From Streptococcaceae bacterium ESL0687 (GTDB lineage: Bacteria; Bacillota; Bacilli; Lactobacillales; Streptococcaceae): a stretch of 64,000 bases of DNA. The translations under genes and the position numbers were made by a program. Positions 39,599 to 48,114 of this stretch are shown here, in pieces. The stretch covers positions 496,001 to 560,000 of the forward strand of contig CP113940.1 in assembly GCA_029392475.1 (NCBI GenBank), in the 5' to 3' direction. The stretch's first letter is position 1. Every line of letters begins with the position of its first letter. The notes under the pieces were generated by a model. It ran no database searches. It was not told where the DNA came from and was given only the letters and a program-made list of their open reading frames with translations.

Positions 39599-40518
39599 TG
39601 GCTGAAAAATTATTAGAAATCAAAGATTTATCAATCTCCTTTGGTGAGGGTAAAAATAAAAATATCGCTGTTAAAAATGCCAACTTTGATATCTACAAGG
39701 GTGAAACCTTTGGTCTTGTTGGTGAATCAGGAAGTGGTAAGACGACTATCGGTCGTGCAATCATGGGTCTAAACAATGTTGAATCAGGTGATATTGTTTT
39801 TGAAGGTGAAAAAATTAATAAAAAACTTTCAAAGGAAGAACAAGAGCATGTTATTAGAAACATTCAAATGATCTTCCAGGATCCTGCAGCAAGTCTTAAT
39901 GAACGTGCAACGGTTGACTATATCATTTCAGAAGGTTTAAGGAATTTCCACCTCTTTAAAGATGATGCTGACCGTGAAGAGAAGGTTAAGACAATGATTA
40001 AAGAAGTGGGACTTCTACCAGAACATCTGTCAAGATATCCCCATGAATTTTCAGGCGGTCAGAGACAGAGGATTGGTATTGCAAGGGCTCTTATCATGGA
40101 ACCTAAGCTTGTAGTTGCAGATGAGCCAATTTCAGCCCTTGATGTTTCCATCCGTGCACAGGTTCTAAATCTTATGAAGAGAATTCAAGAGGAAAAAGGC
40201 CTTACCTATCTAATGATTGCCCACGATTTAAGTGTGGTTCGCTTTATTGCGGATAGGGTTGCCGTTATCCATCACGGGGTAATCGTTGAAATGGCTGAAA
40301 CTGAAGAATTGTTTAATAATCCTCTGCACCCATATACTAAGAGTTTACTTTCTGCAGTTCCAATTCCAGATCCTGAACTTGAAAAAGTTAAGGTATTAAC
40401 TGTTTATGATGGAATTCATGATTACGAGACAGATAAACCAAGCTTTAGAGAGATTACTCCTGGACACTTTGTTTGGGCAAATGATGCTGAAGAAGCTCAA
40501 TATAAAAATGAAAAATAG
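39598..40518 (+). CDS. amiF: Oligopeptide ABC transporter, ATPase (AmiF/OppF)
   Basis: Second ATPase subunit, 306 aa. Walker [24 protein letters not shown], signature FSGGQRQRI, Walker [13 protein letters not shown], and the [17 protein letters not shown]-terminal motif. The start is GTG at 39598, overlapping the amiE stop, with GGGAG upstream. It ends in a terminator. Confidence 0.95.
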   Translation: MAEKLLEIKDLSISFGEGKNKNIAVKNANFDIYKGETFGLVGESGSGKTTIGRAIMGLNNVESGDIVFEGEKINKKLSKEEQEHVIRNIQMIFQDPAASLNERATVDYIISEGLRNFHLFKDDADREEKVKTMIKEVGLLPEHLSRYPHEFSGGQRQRIGIARALIMEPKLVVADEPISALDVSIRAQVLNLMKRIQEEKGLTYLMIAHDLSVVRFIADRVAVIHHGVIVEMAETEELFNNPLHPYTKSLLSAVPIPDPELEKVKVLTVYDGIHDYETDKPSFREITPGHFVWANDAEEAQYKNEK

Positions 40519-40534
40519 GTCTAACCTATTTTTT
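40511..40534 (+). terminator. Intrinsic terminator after amiF
   Basis: AAAAATAGGT / ACCTATTTTT with a CTA loop, starting at the last codons of amiF. Confidence 0.85.
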
Positions 40535-40561
40535 ATTTTTCATCCTTTAGGATTATAGGAA

Positions 40562-40585
40562 AAATAAGCTTATTTTGCTATACTG
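40562..40585 (+). promoter_or_regulatory. Promoter with palindrome upstream of small ORF
   Basis: TGC-TATACT (-10 at 40580-40585) is an extended -10. The 16 bp perfect palindrome AAAATAAGCTTATTTT (40562-40577) lies just upstream, where the spacer and -35 would be, and may be an operator. Confidence 0.4.
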
Positions 40586-40632
40586 GACTTAGATTCAGAA
40601 TTTACATTTGAAATAAAGGTTTATTAAAAAAT

Positions 40633-40812
40633 ATGGTAAAAAAACAATTTCTACAATTTTTATTAATTACGATGTTTGAAGCATGGTTCTTTGCTGACGC
40701 TTTTTTAAGCGGAAGAATTTTCTTTGCTACAATTTGGTTCCTTCTACTTTTTGGAAGGGTTAGAACCAGTTATCGTTTAGATAAGGCTGTAAAAAAAGCT
40801 GGCTTAGTGTAG
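40633..40812 (+). CDS. Small membrane protein, DUF3272-like
   Basis: 59 aa: MVKKQFLQF, then two hydrophobic stretches (about 7-22 and 30-42) around an ADAFLSGR turn, and a basic C terminus ending KKAGLV. The layout (FEAWFFADAFLSGRIFFA) resembles a small streptococcal family I recall as DUF3272. The RBS (AAAGG) is about 13 nt from the ATG, which is long. The gene has its own promoter and a terminator that starts within its last codons. Function unknown. Confidence 0.65.
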   Translation: MVKKQFLQFLLITMFEAWFFADAFLSGRIFFATIWFLLLFGRVRTSYRLDKAVKKAGLV

Positions 40813-40824
40813 CTAGCTTTTTTT
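40791..40824 (+). terminator. Intrinsic terminator overlapping end of small ORF
   Basis: AAAAAAAGCT (40791-40800) pairs with AGCTTTTTTT (40815-40824); inner GGC/GCT and an 8 nt loop. Confidence 0.85.
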
Positions 40825-40837
40825 AGTTATTTATATA

Positions 40838-40852
40838 TCAATCTATACCAAT
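40838..40852. promoter_or_regulatory. NagR-like operator 1 upstream of glmS promoter
   Basis: The reverse strand reads ATTGGTATAGATTGA, close to the NagR (GntR family) motif ATTGGTATAGACAA known from streptococcal amino-sugar genes. About 28 bp upstream of the -35. Confidence 0.5.
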
Positions 40853-40879
40853 AATTTTAAAAAAAACAGAATTTTATTA

Positions 40880-40908
40880 TTGACAGGAGTAAACTATTAG
40901 TTTATATT
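40880..40908 (+). promoter_or_regulatory. Consensus promoter of glmS
   Basis: TTGACA (40880-40885), 17 bp, TATATT (40903-40908). Confidence 0.8.
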
Positions 40909-40936
40909 ATCTTTGACATCTGAAATAGATAGTATA

Positions 40937-40951
40937 CAAGTATATACCAAT
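40937..40951. promoter_or_regulatory. NagR-like operator 2 in glmS leader
   Basis: CAAGTATATACCAAT; the reverse strand ATTGGTATATAC matches the same motif. It lies about 25 bp after the predicted transcription start and just before the RBS AAAGGAG, where a bound repressor would act as a roadblock. Confidence 0.5.
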
Positions 40952-40968
40952 TTAAAGGAGACAAATTA

Positions 40969-42780
40969 ATGTGCGGAATTGTTGGAGTTGTTGGAAATGA
41001 CAACGCAGTTGATATTTTATTACAGGGACTAGAAAAGTTAGAGTACCGTGGCTATGATTCAGCTGGTATTTTTGTTAATAGTCCAGGTAGCAGTGAACTA
41101 GTCAAATCAGTGGGACGTATTGCTAAGCTTCGTTCAGAAATTGGTGATGACACTCAAGGAACTGCAGGAATTGGTCATACTCGTTGGGCAACTCATGGTA
41201 AACCTTCTGTCGAAAATTCTCATCCTCATACTGATCAAACAGGCCGTTATGTGCTAGTTCATAATGGGGTTATTGAAAACTACCAAGATATTAAGGAAGA
41301 ATATTTGACTGATGTAGACTTTAAGAGTCAAACAGATACAGAAGTAGCAGTTCAGTTAATTGGAAAATTTGCTGAGGAAGGAATGAGCCTTCTTGAAGCC
41401 TTTGAAAAGGCCCTTTCAATTATTGAAGGAAGTTACGCCTTTGCTCTTATGGATGCTGAAGATCCTGATGTTATCTATGTGGCTAAAAATAAGAGCCCCC
41501 TTCTTATTGGTCTAGGAGATGGTTACAATATGGTATGTAGTGATGCCATGGCCATGATTCGTGAAACCAATGAGTTCATGGAAATTCATGACAAGGAACT
41601 TGTTGTTTTAACTAAAGATAAGGTTACTGTTAGCGATTATGAAGGAAATGAAATTGAACGTTCTTCTTATATTGCAGAGCTTGACCTATCTGATATTGGA
41701 AAGGGAACTTATCCTTTCTACATGCTTAAGGAAATTGACGAGCAACCAACAGTTATGCGTAAGTTAATTAATACTTATGCGCATGAAGATGGATCAATGA
41801 ATGTAGATCCTGAAATTATCAAGGCTGTGCAAGAAGCAGACCGTATTTACATTATTGCAGCTGGAACTAGCTACAATGCAGGATTTGCTTCAAAACGTAC
41901 GCTTGAGGCTCTAACAGATACACCAGTTGAACTTGGAATCGCTAGTGAATGGGGTTACAACATGCCTCTTCTTTCTAAGAAACCTTTCTTCATCTACCTA
42001 TCACAGTCAGGTGAGACTGCAGATTCACGTCAGGTTTTAGTTAAGACAAATGAGAGAAATATTCCAAGTCTTACAGTAACAAACGTTCCAGCGTCAACTT
42101 TATCACGTGAAGCTACTTATACCATGCTCTTACATGCAGGTCCTGAAATTGCCGTAGCATCAACTAAAGCTTATACAGCACAGATTGCAGCCTTAAACTT
42201 CCTAGCAAAAGCTGTCGGCGAAGCTAACGGAAAAGCAGAAGCTCGTGATTTTGACCTTGTGAAAGAACTTAGTCTAGTAGCTCAAAGTATTGAAGCGACT
42301 CTTTCTGAAAAAGATTTGATTGAAGAAAAAGTTAAGGAAGTTATCGGTGATAGCCGCAATGCCTTCTACATTGGTCGTGGTGATGACTATTATGTAGCCA
42401 TGGAAGCTAGCCTTAAACTTAAGGAAATTTCATATATTCAGTGTGAAGGATTTGCAGCAGGAGAGCTTAAACACGGAACTATTGCTCTTATTGAAGAAGG
42501 AACACCTGTTATGGCTTTAATCAACAGTGACAAGACTGTTGCAGCCCACACTCGTGGAAATGTAATGGAAGTTGCAGCCCGCGGAGCAAGTGTTCTAACA
42601 ATTGTTGAACAGTCGGCGGCTAGAGAAGATGATGATATCATTGTTACTGAGGTTCATCCTTACCTTTCACCAATTGCCATGGTTATCCCGACTCAGCTTA
42701 TTGCTTACTACGGATCATTAATGCGTGGTCTTGACGTGGATAAACCACGTAACCTAGCCAAAGCGGTAACAGTAGAATAA
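40969..42780 (+). CDS. glmS: Glutamine--fructose-6-phosphate aminotransferase (isomerizing)
   Basis: Makes glucosamine-6-phosphate from fructose-6-phosphate and glutamine, the entry to UDP-GlcNAc synthesis. 603 aa, usual length. N-terminal glutaminase domain with nucleophile Cys2 (MCGIVGVVG), then two SIS sugar isomerase domains, and the C-terminal DKPRNLAKAVTVE that closes the active site. RBS AAAGGAG. No glmS ribozyme is seen in the short leader; NagR-like sites suggest repressor control instead. Confidence 0.97.
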   Translation: MCGIVGVVGNDNAVDILLQGLEKLEYRGYDSAGIFVNSPGSSELVKSVGRIAKLRSEIGDDTQGTAGIGHTRWATHGKPSVENSHPHTDQTGRYVLVHNGVIENYQDIKEEYLTDVDFKSQTDTEVAVQLIGKFAEEGMSLLEAFEKALSIIEGSYAFALMDAEDPDVIYVAKNKSPLLIGLGDGYNMVCSDAMAMIRETNEFMEIHDKELVVLTKDKVTVSDYEGNEIERSSYIAELDLSDIGKGTYPFYMLKEIDEQPTVMRKLINTYAHEDGSMNVDPEIIKAVQEADRIYIIAAGTSYNAGFASKRTLEALTDTPVELGIASEWGYNMPLLSKKPFFIYLSQSGETADSRQVLVKTNERNIPSLTVTNVPASTLSREATYTMLLHAGPEIAVASTKAYTAQIAALNFLAKAVGEANGKAEARDFDLVKELSLVAQSIEATLSEKDLIEEKVKEVIGDSRNAFYIGRGDDYYVAMEASLKLKEISYIQCEGFAAGELKHGTIALIEEGTPVMALINSDKTVAAHTRGNVMEVAARGASVLTIVEQSAAREDDDIIVTEVHPYLSPIAMVIPTQLIAYYGSLMRGLDVDKPRNLAKAVTVE

Positions 42781-42794
42781 TTATAAACCTTATG

Positions 42795-42824
42795 AAAATC
42801 AGCCCTAACCGGCTGTTTTTTTTT
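42795..42824 (+). terminator. Intrinsic terminator after glmS
   Basis: CAGCC (42800-42804) / GGCTG (42811-42815), flanked by A-run and a long T-run. Confidence 0.85.
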
Positions 42825-42855
42825 TCGCTCCTTATATTTTTTATGGGATGGTGAC

Positions 42856-42884
42856 TTGAAACCTAAGAAAATTTTTAGTATAAT
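42856..42884 (+). promoter_or_regulatory. Promoter of pyrimidine operon
   Basis: TTGAAA (42856-42861), 17 bp, consensus TATAAT (42879-42884). Transcription from about 42891 gives a 170 nt leader. Confidence 0.8.
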
Positions 42885-42899
42885 GAAAAAAACCTTTAA

Positions 42900-43006
42900 G
42901 AATAGTCCAGAGAGGCTGTAAAGGTGTGCAATGTTGATATTATTACCTACACTCTAAGTGTATGTTTTGTCATAGACACACCCTGCCTTCTGGCTGGGTG
43001 TTTTTT
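42900..43006 (+). promoter_or_regulatory. PyrR-dependent attenuator leader
   Basis: AGTCCAGAGAGGCT at 42904-42917 is the conserved PyrR-binding loop. It is followed by antiterminator sequence and by a terminator: ACACCC.GCC / GGC.GGGTGT (42978-43001) plus six T. PyrR bound with UMP/UTP stabilises the binding hairpin and so favours termination. This is the only such element in the window. Confidence 0.88.
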
Positions 43007-43011
43007 GTTAG

Positions 43012-43581
<570 letters not shown>

Positions 43582-43608
43582 AATTAAAAATTTGAAGGAT
43601 GGATAACT

Positions 43609-44877
43609 ATGGAAAAACCTATTTATGATGTTCATGATATGCCAAAACCAGGCCTCTTATTTGGCCTAAGCTTCCAACATTTATTTGCCATGTTTGGAGC
43701 CACTGTTTTAGTTCCAATTTTAGTGGGAATTGATCCAAGTATCGCTCTTTTCTCAAGTGGTTTGGGTACAATGGCCCACCTATCTGTAACTAAATTTAAA
43801 ATTCCAGCCTACATGGGGTCAAGTTTTGCCTACATCGGGGCCATGCAGTATCTTTTAAAGCATGACGGAATTCCGGCTGTGGCTCAAGGAGCTATGGTCG
43901 GAGGACTTGTTTACCTCCTAGTTGCCCTATTAATTGGAAAAATCGGTAAGGCTTGGATTGATAAAATCCTTCCAGCCATTGTCGTAGGACCTGTTGTAAT
44001 GGTTATAGGTTTGTCATTATCAGCTAATGCTGTTAATGATTCAATGAATAAGGATGGTCAGTATTTCCTACCTTATCTACTTATTTCCCTATTCACCCTT
44101 TTTGCAGTAATTATCTTTAATATGTATGGTAAAGGGTTCATCTCAGTGATTCCAATTTTACTTGGAATTTTCACAGGTTATCTTTTTGCCCTTGTAGTTG
44201 GGAAAATTATTGGTCAACCCCTTGTTGATTTTACAGGTGTTGTTGAAAGTCCTTGGTTTAAATCACCGAACTTTGATATTCCCTTCCTTGATTATAAGTT
44301 TAAGCTCTATCCAAGTGCGATTTTAATGATGGCCCCCATTGCCTTTGTAACAATGACTGAACATTTTGGTCACGTAATGGTTTTAAATAGCTTGACCGGT
44401 CGTGATTATTTCAAGGATCCAGGACTTGAAAGAACCCTCGCAGGAGACGGTCTGGCTCAAATAATTGCCGGATTCTTCGGAGCGCCTCCTGTAACTAGTT
44501 ATGGTGAAAACATTGGAGTTATGGCCATTTCAAAGGTCTATAGTGTCTTTGTTATCGCAGGAGCTGCCGTTCTTGCAATCCTATTAAGTTTTGTCGGAAA
44601 AATTTCAGCCCTAATCTCAAGTATTCCAGCTCCTGTTCTTGGAGGGGTAAGCATTGCCCTCTTTGGAGTTATTGCAGCAAGTGGTCTAAGAATCCTAGTA
44701 GAAGACAAGACTGATTTTAATGATAAAAGGAACCTTTTGATCGCAAGCGTCATTCTTGTAGCAGGAATTGGAAATCTAACCTTCCAAATGGGTGATTTTG
44801 CCATAACAGGAGTTGCCTTTTCAACAATTCTTGGAATTGCCTTGAATTTACTTTTACCAAAGGAAGATAAGAAGTAA
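43609..44877 (+). CDS. pyrP: Uracil permease
   Basis: Proton-driven uracil importer of the NCS2/UraA family, 422 aa with about 14 membrane segments. MPKPGLLFGLSFQHLFAMFGATVLVP at the N terminus (in part LSFQHLFAMFGATVLVP) and the family motif region TMTEHFGHV with the conserved glutamate are visible; GAPPVTSYGENIGVMA carries the second conserved glutamate. It follows pyrR by 27 bp, the usual pyrR-pyrP order. Also named uraA. Confidence 0.96.
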   Translation: MEKPIYDVHDMPKPGLLFGLSFQHLFAMFGATVLVPILVGIDPSIALFSSGLGTMAHLSVTKFKIPAYMGSSFAYIGAMQYLLKHDGIPAVAQGAMVGGLVYLLVALLIGKIGKAWIDKILPAIVVGPVVMVIGLSLSANAVNDSMNKDGQYFLPYLLISLFTLFAVIIFNMYGKGFISVIPILLGIFTGYLFALVVGKIIGQPLVDFTGVVESPWFKSPNFDIPFLDYKFKLYPSAILMMAPIAFVTMTEHFGHVMVLNSLTGRDYFKDPGLERTLAGDGLAQIIAGFFGAPPVTSYGENIGVMAISKVYSVFVIAGAAVLAILLSFVGKISALISSIPAPVLGGVSIALFGVIAASGLRILVEDKTDFNDKRNLLIASVILVAGIGNLTFQMGDFAITGVAFSTILGIALNLLLPKEDKK

Positions 44878-45016
44878 TTAATAAAGCAAGTAATAAATTA
44901 ACTAATTGAAGTTTATTTAACTCCTGTCTTAGGATATCAGCTCATCTTGTGATAAACTATATTTTGTAAAATATTTTTTACATAATGATTTTACAAAATT
45001 ACTAGTGGAGGTTAAT
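44878..45016 (+). promoter_or_regulatory. Gap with paired inverted repeats before the reductase gene
   Basis: ATTTTGTAAAAT (44961-44972) and its exact reverse complement (44988-44999) face each other across 15 nt. TTGTGA (44947-44952), 17 bp, AATATT (44970-44975) is a possible internal promoter overlapping the first arm. No GC terminator is seen after pyrP, so read-through is also possible. Confidence 0.45.
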
Positions 45017-46012
45017 ATGCCAGAAGAAATATATGACATAAGTATCGTTGGAGCAGGACCTGTTGGTTTATACGCCGGATTTTATGCAGGTATGAGAAGT
45101 GTCAAGACACAGATAATTGAAAGCTTACCCCAGGTTGGTGGCCAACTTCAGGCCATCTATCCTGATAAATATATCCATGACGTTGCAGGACACACTAAGG
45201 TTAAGGCCAGTGAACTTGTTAGTCAATTAAGTGAACAGGTTGAAAAGATGCCCCAGGTAAAAATCAGGGTTAATGAGTCAGTAGTTGATATCCAAAAGGC
45301 TGAGGATCATTATTTGATTATTACAAGTAAGGGCAGCTACAAGACCAGGGCAATCATTCTTGCCACAGGTAATGGAAGCTTTAATCCAAGAAAACTTCCA
45401 GCAGATGTTGAAACAAATCTTGAGAAAGAAGACGAAAAGATTCATTACCATGTAGACAAGCTTGAAAATTACCGGGATAAGCATGTGGCAGTAGCAGGTG
45501 GAGGAGATTCAGCCATTGATATTGCCATGATGCTTAATAAGGTAGCAAGTAAGGTTTATCTAATTCATAGAAGAGAAGAGTTTAGAGCCCTGGAAGAAAG
45601 TGTAAGACAGCTTCATCTTTCTGACATTGAAATTCTAACCCCTTATAAATTTAAAAAAATAGAAGACGACAGTGATTTAATTAATATTCACCTAAGTAAG
45701 ATTAAGGCTGACCAGGAAGATAAGATATCTGTGGATAACTTACTAGTCAACTACGGCTTTCTTTCCGAAACAGGTCTTGATAAAAATTGGCAGGTTGATA
45801 TTGAAAAGGACCGAGGCTTGTACGAAGTCGACTCACTCATGGAAACAAGTGCTTCTATGATTTACGCTATAGGTGACGGAGTTACTTATCCAGGAAAAAT
45901 TAAATTGATTTCCCAAGGTTTTGGGGAAGGTCCTATGGCAGTCAATCAAATTGTAGGAAAACTTTATCCTAATAATAAAAGGAGTGCCCACAGTACATCA
46001 CTCTTTAAGTAA
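45017..46012 (+). CDS. Ferredoxin--NADP reductase, YumC type (thioredoxin reductase-like)
   Basis: Flavoprotein of 331 aa with FAD motif [17 protein letters not shown] at the N terminus and NADPH motif [11 protein letters not shown] near residue 160. It lacks the CxxC redox pair of thioredoxin reductase, which marks the YumC-type ferredoxin/flavodoxin reductase. RBS GGAGG 5 nt before ATG 45017; an in-frame GTG at 45005 overlaps the RBS. It sits between pyrP and pyrB, a place with no obvious link to pyrimidine synthesis. The electron acceptor is unknown. Confidence 0.88.
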   Translation: MPEEIYDISIVGAGPVGLYAGFYAGMRSVKTQIIESLPQVGGQLQAIYPDKYIHDVAGHTKVKASELVSQLSEQVEKMPQVKIRVNESVVDIQKAEDHYLIITSKGSYKTRAIILATGNGSFNPRKLPADVETNLEKEDEKIHYHVDKLENYRDKHVAVAGGGDSAIDIAMMLNKVASKVYLIHRREEFRALEESVRQLHLSDIEILTPYKFKKIEDDSDLINIHLSKIKADQEDKISVDNLLVNYGFLSETGLDKNWQVDIEKDRGLYEVDSLMETSASMIYAIGDGVTYPGKIKLISQGFGEGPMAVNQIVGKLYPNNKRSAHSTSLFK

Positions 46013-46025
46013 GAAAGGCAGGAAA

Positions 46026-46964
46026 ATGATTAATCAAGATGGCAAACTTATGTTGGAACATTTAGTTACCATGGAAACTCTCACAAATGAGGATTTGATG
46101 GCTCTTATTAAGGCTGGACAAGCTTTTAAGGAAGAAAATCCTTCAGCTGACAGTTTGAAGCCTGAAATTATGGTAAACATGTTCTTTGAATCAAGTACGA
46201 GGACTCACAAGAGTTTTGAAATTGCTGAGCGGAAACTTGGATATAAGGTTGTTGATTTTGATGCATCAACAAGTTCAGTTAATAAGGGGGAAACTCTTTA
46301 TGATACAGTTCTTACTATGTCAGCTCTTGGAGCAGATATTTGCGTCATTCGCCATCCAGAAGAAAATTACTATGAAGATCTGATTGCTAGTAAGAGCATT
46401 AAATCATCAATTATCAATGGAGGAGATGGAAGTGGCCAACACCCTTCCCAAAGCCTTCTTGATCTGATGACCATCTATGAGGAATTTGGTCATTTTGACG
46501 GTTTGAAGATTGCAATAGCTGGTGACCTTAGCCATTCCCGTGTAGCCAAATCAAACATGCACATGCTTAAGCGCCTCGGAGCAAAACTATATTTTGTTGC
46601 TCCAAAGGAGTGGTATTCAAGTGAGTTTGACCAGTACGGGGAACATGTTGGTCTTGAAGAAATTATTGAGGATTTAGACGTCCTCATGCTTTTACGGGTT
46701 CAACATGAAAGACATGACGGTTTGAAGAAATTTTCTAAGGAAGACTACCATCAAAATTATGGTTTAACCCTTGAAGGTTATAAGAAATTAAAGGATCAAG
46801 CAATCATCATGCACCCAGCTCCTGTTAATAGGGGAGTTGAGATTGCCAGTGAATTGGTTGAGAGTCCCAAGAGTAGGATTGTCGAACAAATGACCAATGG
46901 TGTTTTTGCTAGGATGGCAATAATTGAAGCAATAATGAATTACAGAAAACAAGAGAAGCTTTAG
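46026..46964 (+). CDS. pyrB: Aspartate carbamoyltransferase catalytic subunit
   Basis: Joins carbamoyl phosphate and aspartate, the first committed step of UMP synthesis. 312 aa from ATG 46026 with AGG-rich RBS; upstream in-frame GTG codons overlap the reductase gene. The carbamoyl-phosphate motif is [13 protein letters not shown], the aspartate-side motif [11 protein letters not shown], and [10 protein letters not shown] lies near the C terminus. No regulatory pyrI subunit is present, as usual in Gram-positives. Confidence 0.97.
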   Translation: MINQDGKLMLEHLVTMETLTNEDLMALIKAGQAFKEENPSADSLKPEIMVNMFFESSTRTHKSFEIAERKLGYKVVDFDASTSSVNKGETLYDTVLTMSALGADICVIRHPEENYYEDLIASKSIKSSIINGGDGSGQHPSQSLLDLMTIYEEFGHFDGLKIAIAGDLSHSRVAKSNMHMLKRLGAKLYFVAPKEWYSSEFDQYGEHVGLEEIIEDLDVLMLLRVQHERHDGLKKFSKEDYHQNYGLTLEGYKKLKDQAIIMHPAPVNRGVEIASELVESPKSRIVEQMTNGVFARMAIIEAIMNYRKQEKL

Positions 46965-46977
46965 GAGACTAGACAGG

Positions 46978-48069
46978 ATGAAAAGATTATTAATACTTGA
47001 AGACGGGACGATTTTTGAAGGAGAAGCCTTTGGGGCTGATCTTGATGTGACAGGGGAGCTTGTTTTTAATACAGGAATGACTGGTTACCAGGAGTCAATA
47101 ACAGACCAATCATATAACGGACAAATCATAACCTTTACCTATCCTTTGGTTGGTAATTACGGTATAAACCGTGATGATTATGAATCAATTAGTCCAACCT
47201 GTAAGGGAGTTGTTGTTCGTGAGAACGCACGCCTTGCAAGTAACTTTAGAAATCAGATGAGTCTTGATGAGTTCCTTAAAAGAAAAAATATTCCAGGAAT
47301 TTCAGGAATTGATACCAGAGCTCTTACTAGAATCATTCGCAAACATGGTACCTTAAAGGCTACTCTTGCTAATGTTGGTGATGAAATTTCTCACCTGCAA
47401 GATCAGTTGAAAGCTACTGTGCTGCCTACTAACCAGGTAGCTCAAGTTTCAACTAAAACTCCTTATCCAGCCCCTGGAACAGGACGTAATGTAGTGGTTG
47501 TGGACTTTGGACTTAAGCATTCAATTTTGCGCGAGCTATCTAAAAGAAATTGTAATCTGACAGTTGTTCCTCATACAACAACAGCAGAAGAAATCATTGA
47601 GATGAATCCTGATGGGGTTATGCTTACAAATGGACCGGGAGATCCAATTGATGTGCCTGAGGCTCTTGAAATGATTCGAGGAATCCAAGGAATTTATCCA
47701 ATTTTTGGAATCTGTTTGGGTCACCAATTATTTGCCATGGCAAACGGTGCTAAGACCTATAAGATGAAATTTGGTCACCGCGGATTTAACCATGCCGTTC
47801 GTGAAGTTGCAACAGGACGGGTTGATTTTACCTCACAAAACCATGGTTATGCTGTGGATTCTGAAAACCTACCAAGTGATTTAATGGTAACTCACATTGA
47901 AATTAATGACCAAAGTGTTGAAGGGGTTAGACATAAATATCATCCAGCCTTTTCAGTCCAGTTCCACCCGGATGCAGCACCTGGACCACATGATGCCAGC
48001 TACCTATTTGATGACTTCATGGAAATGATTGATAATTTTAAAAATGAAGTAAGAATGGATTTAATCTAA
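46978..48069 (+). CDS. carA: Carbamoyl-phosphate synthase, small (glutaminase) subunit
   Basis: Hydrolyses glutamine and channels ammonia to CarB. 363 aa. The class I glutamine amidotransferase nucleophile is Cys246 (FGICLGHQL), with the His-Asp/Glu partner near the C terminus ([11 protein letters not shown]). The N-terminal CPSase domain starts [30 protein letters not shown]. It is placed right after pyrB, so carbamoyl phosphate supply is tied to pyrimidine control. Confidence 0.97.
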   Translation: MKRLLILEDGTIFEGEAFGADLDVTGELVFNTGMTGYQESITDQSYNGQIITFTYPLVGNYGINRDDYESISPTCKGVVVRENARLASNFRNQMSLDEFLKRKNIPGISGIDTRALTRIIRKHGTLKATLANVGDEISHLQDQLKATVLPTNQVAQVSTKTPYPAPGTGRNVVVVDFGLKHSILRELSKRNCNLTVVPHTTTAEEIIEMNPDGVMLTNGPGDPIDVPEALEMIRGIQGIYPIFGICLGHQLFAMANGAKTYKMKFGHRGFNHAVREVATGRVDFTSQNHGYAVDSENLPSDLMVTHIEINDQSVEGVRHKYHPAFSVQFHPDAAPGPHDASYLFDDFMEMIDNFKNEVRMDLI

Positions 48070-48114
48070 TAGTTCTTGATTAGAAGTTTTGATAAGTAAA
48101 AATAAGGAGAAGTA

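Noticed and set aside
40909-40968. glmS ribozyme
   Set aside because: The leader is only about 55 nt and lacks the ribozyme core; NagR-like sites are a better explanation.
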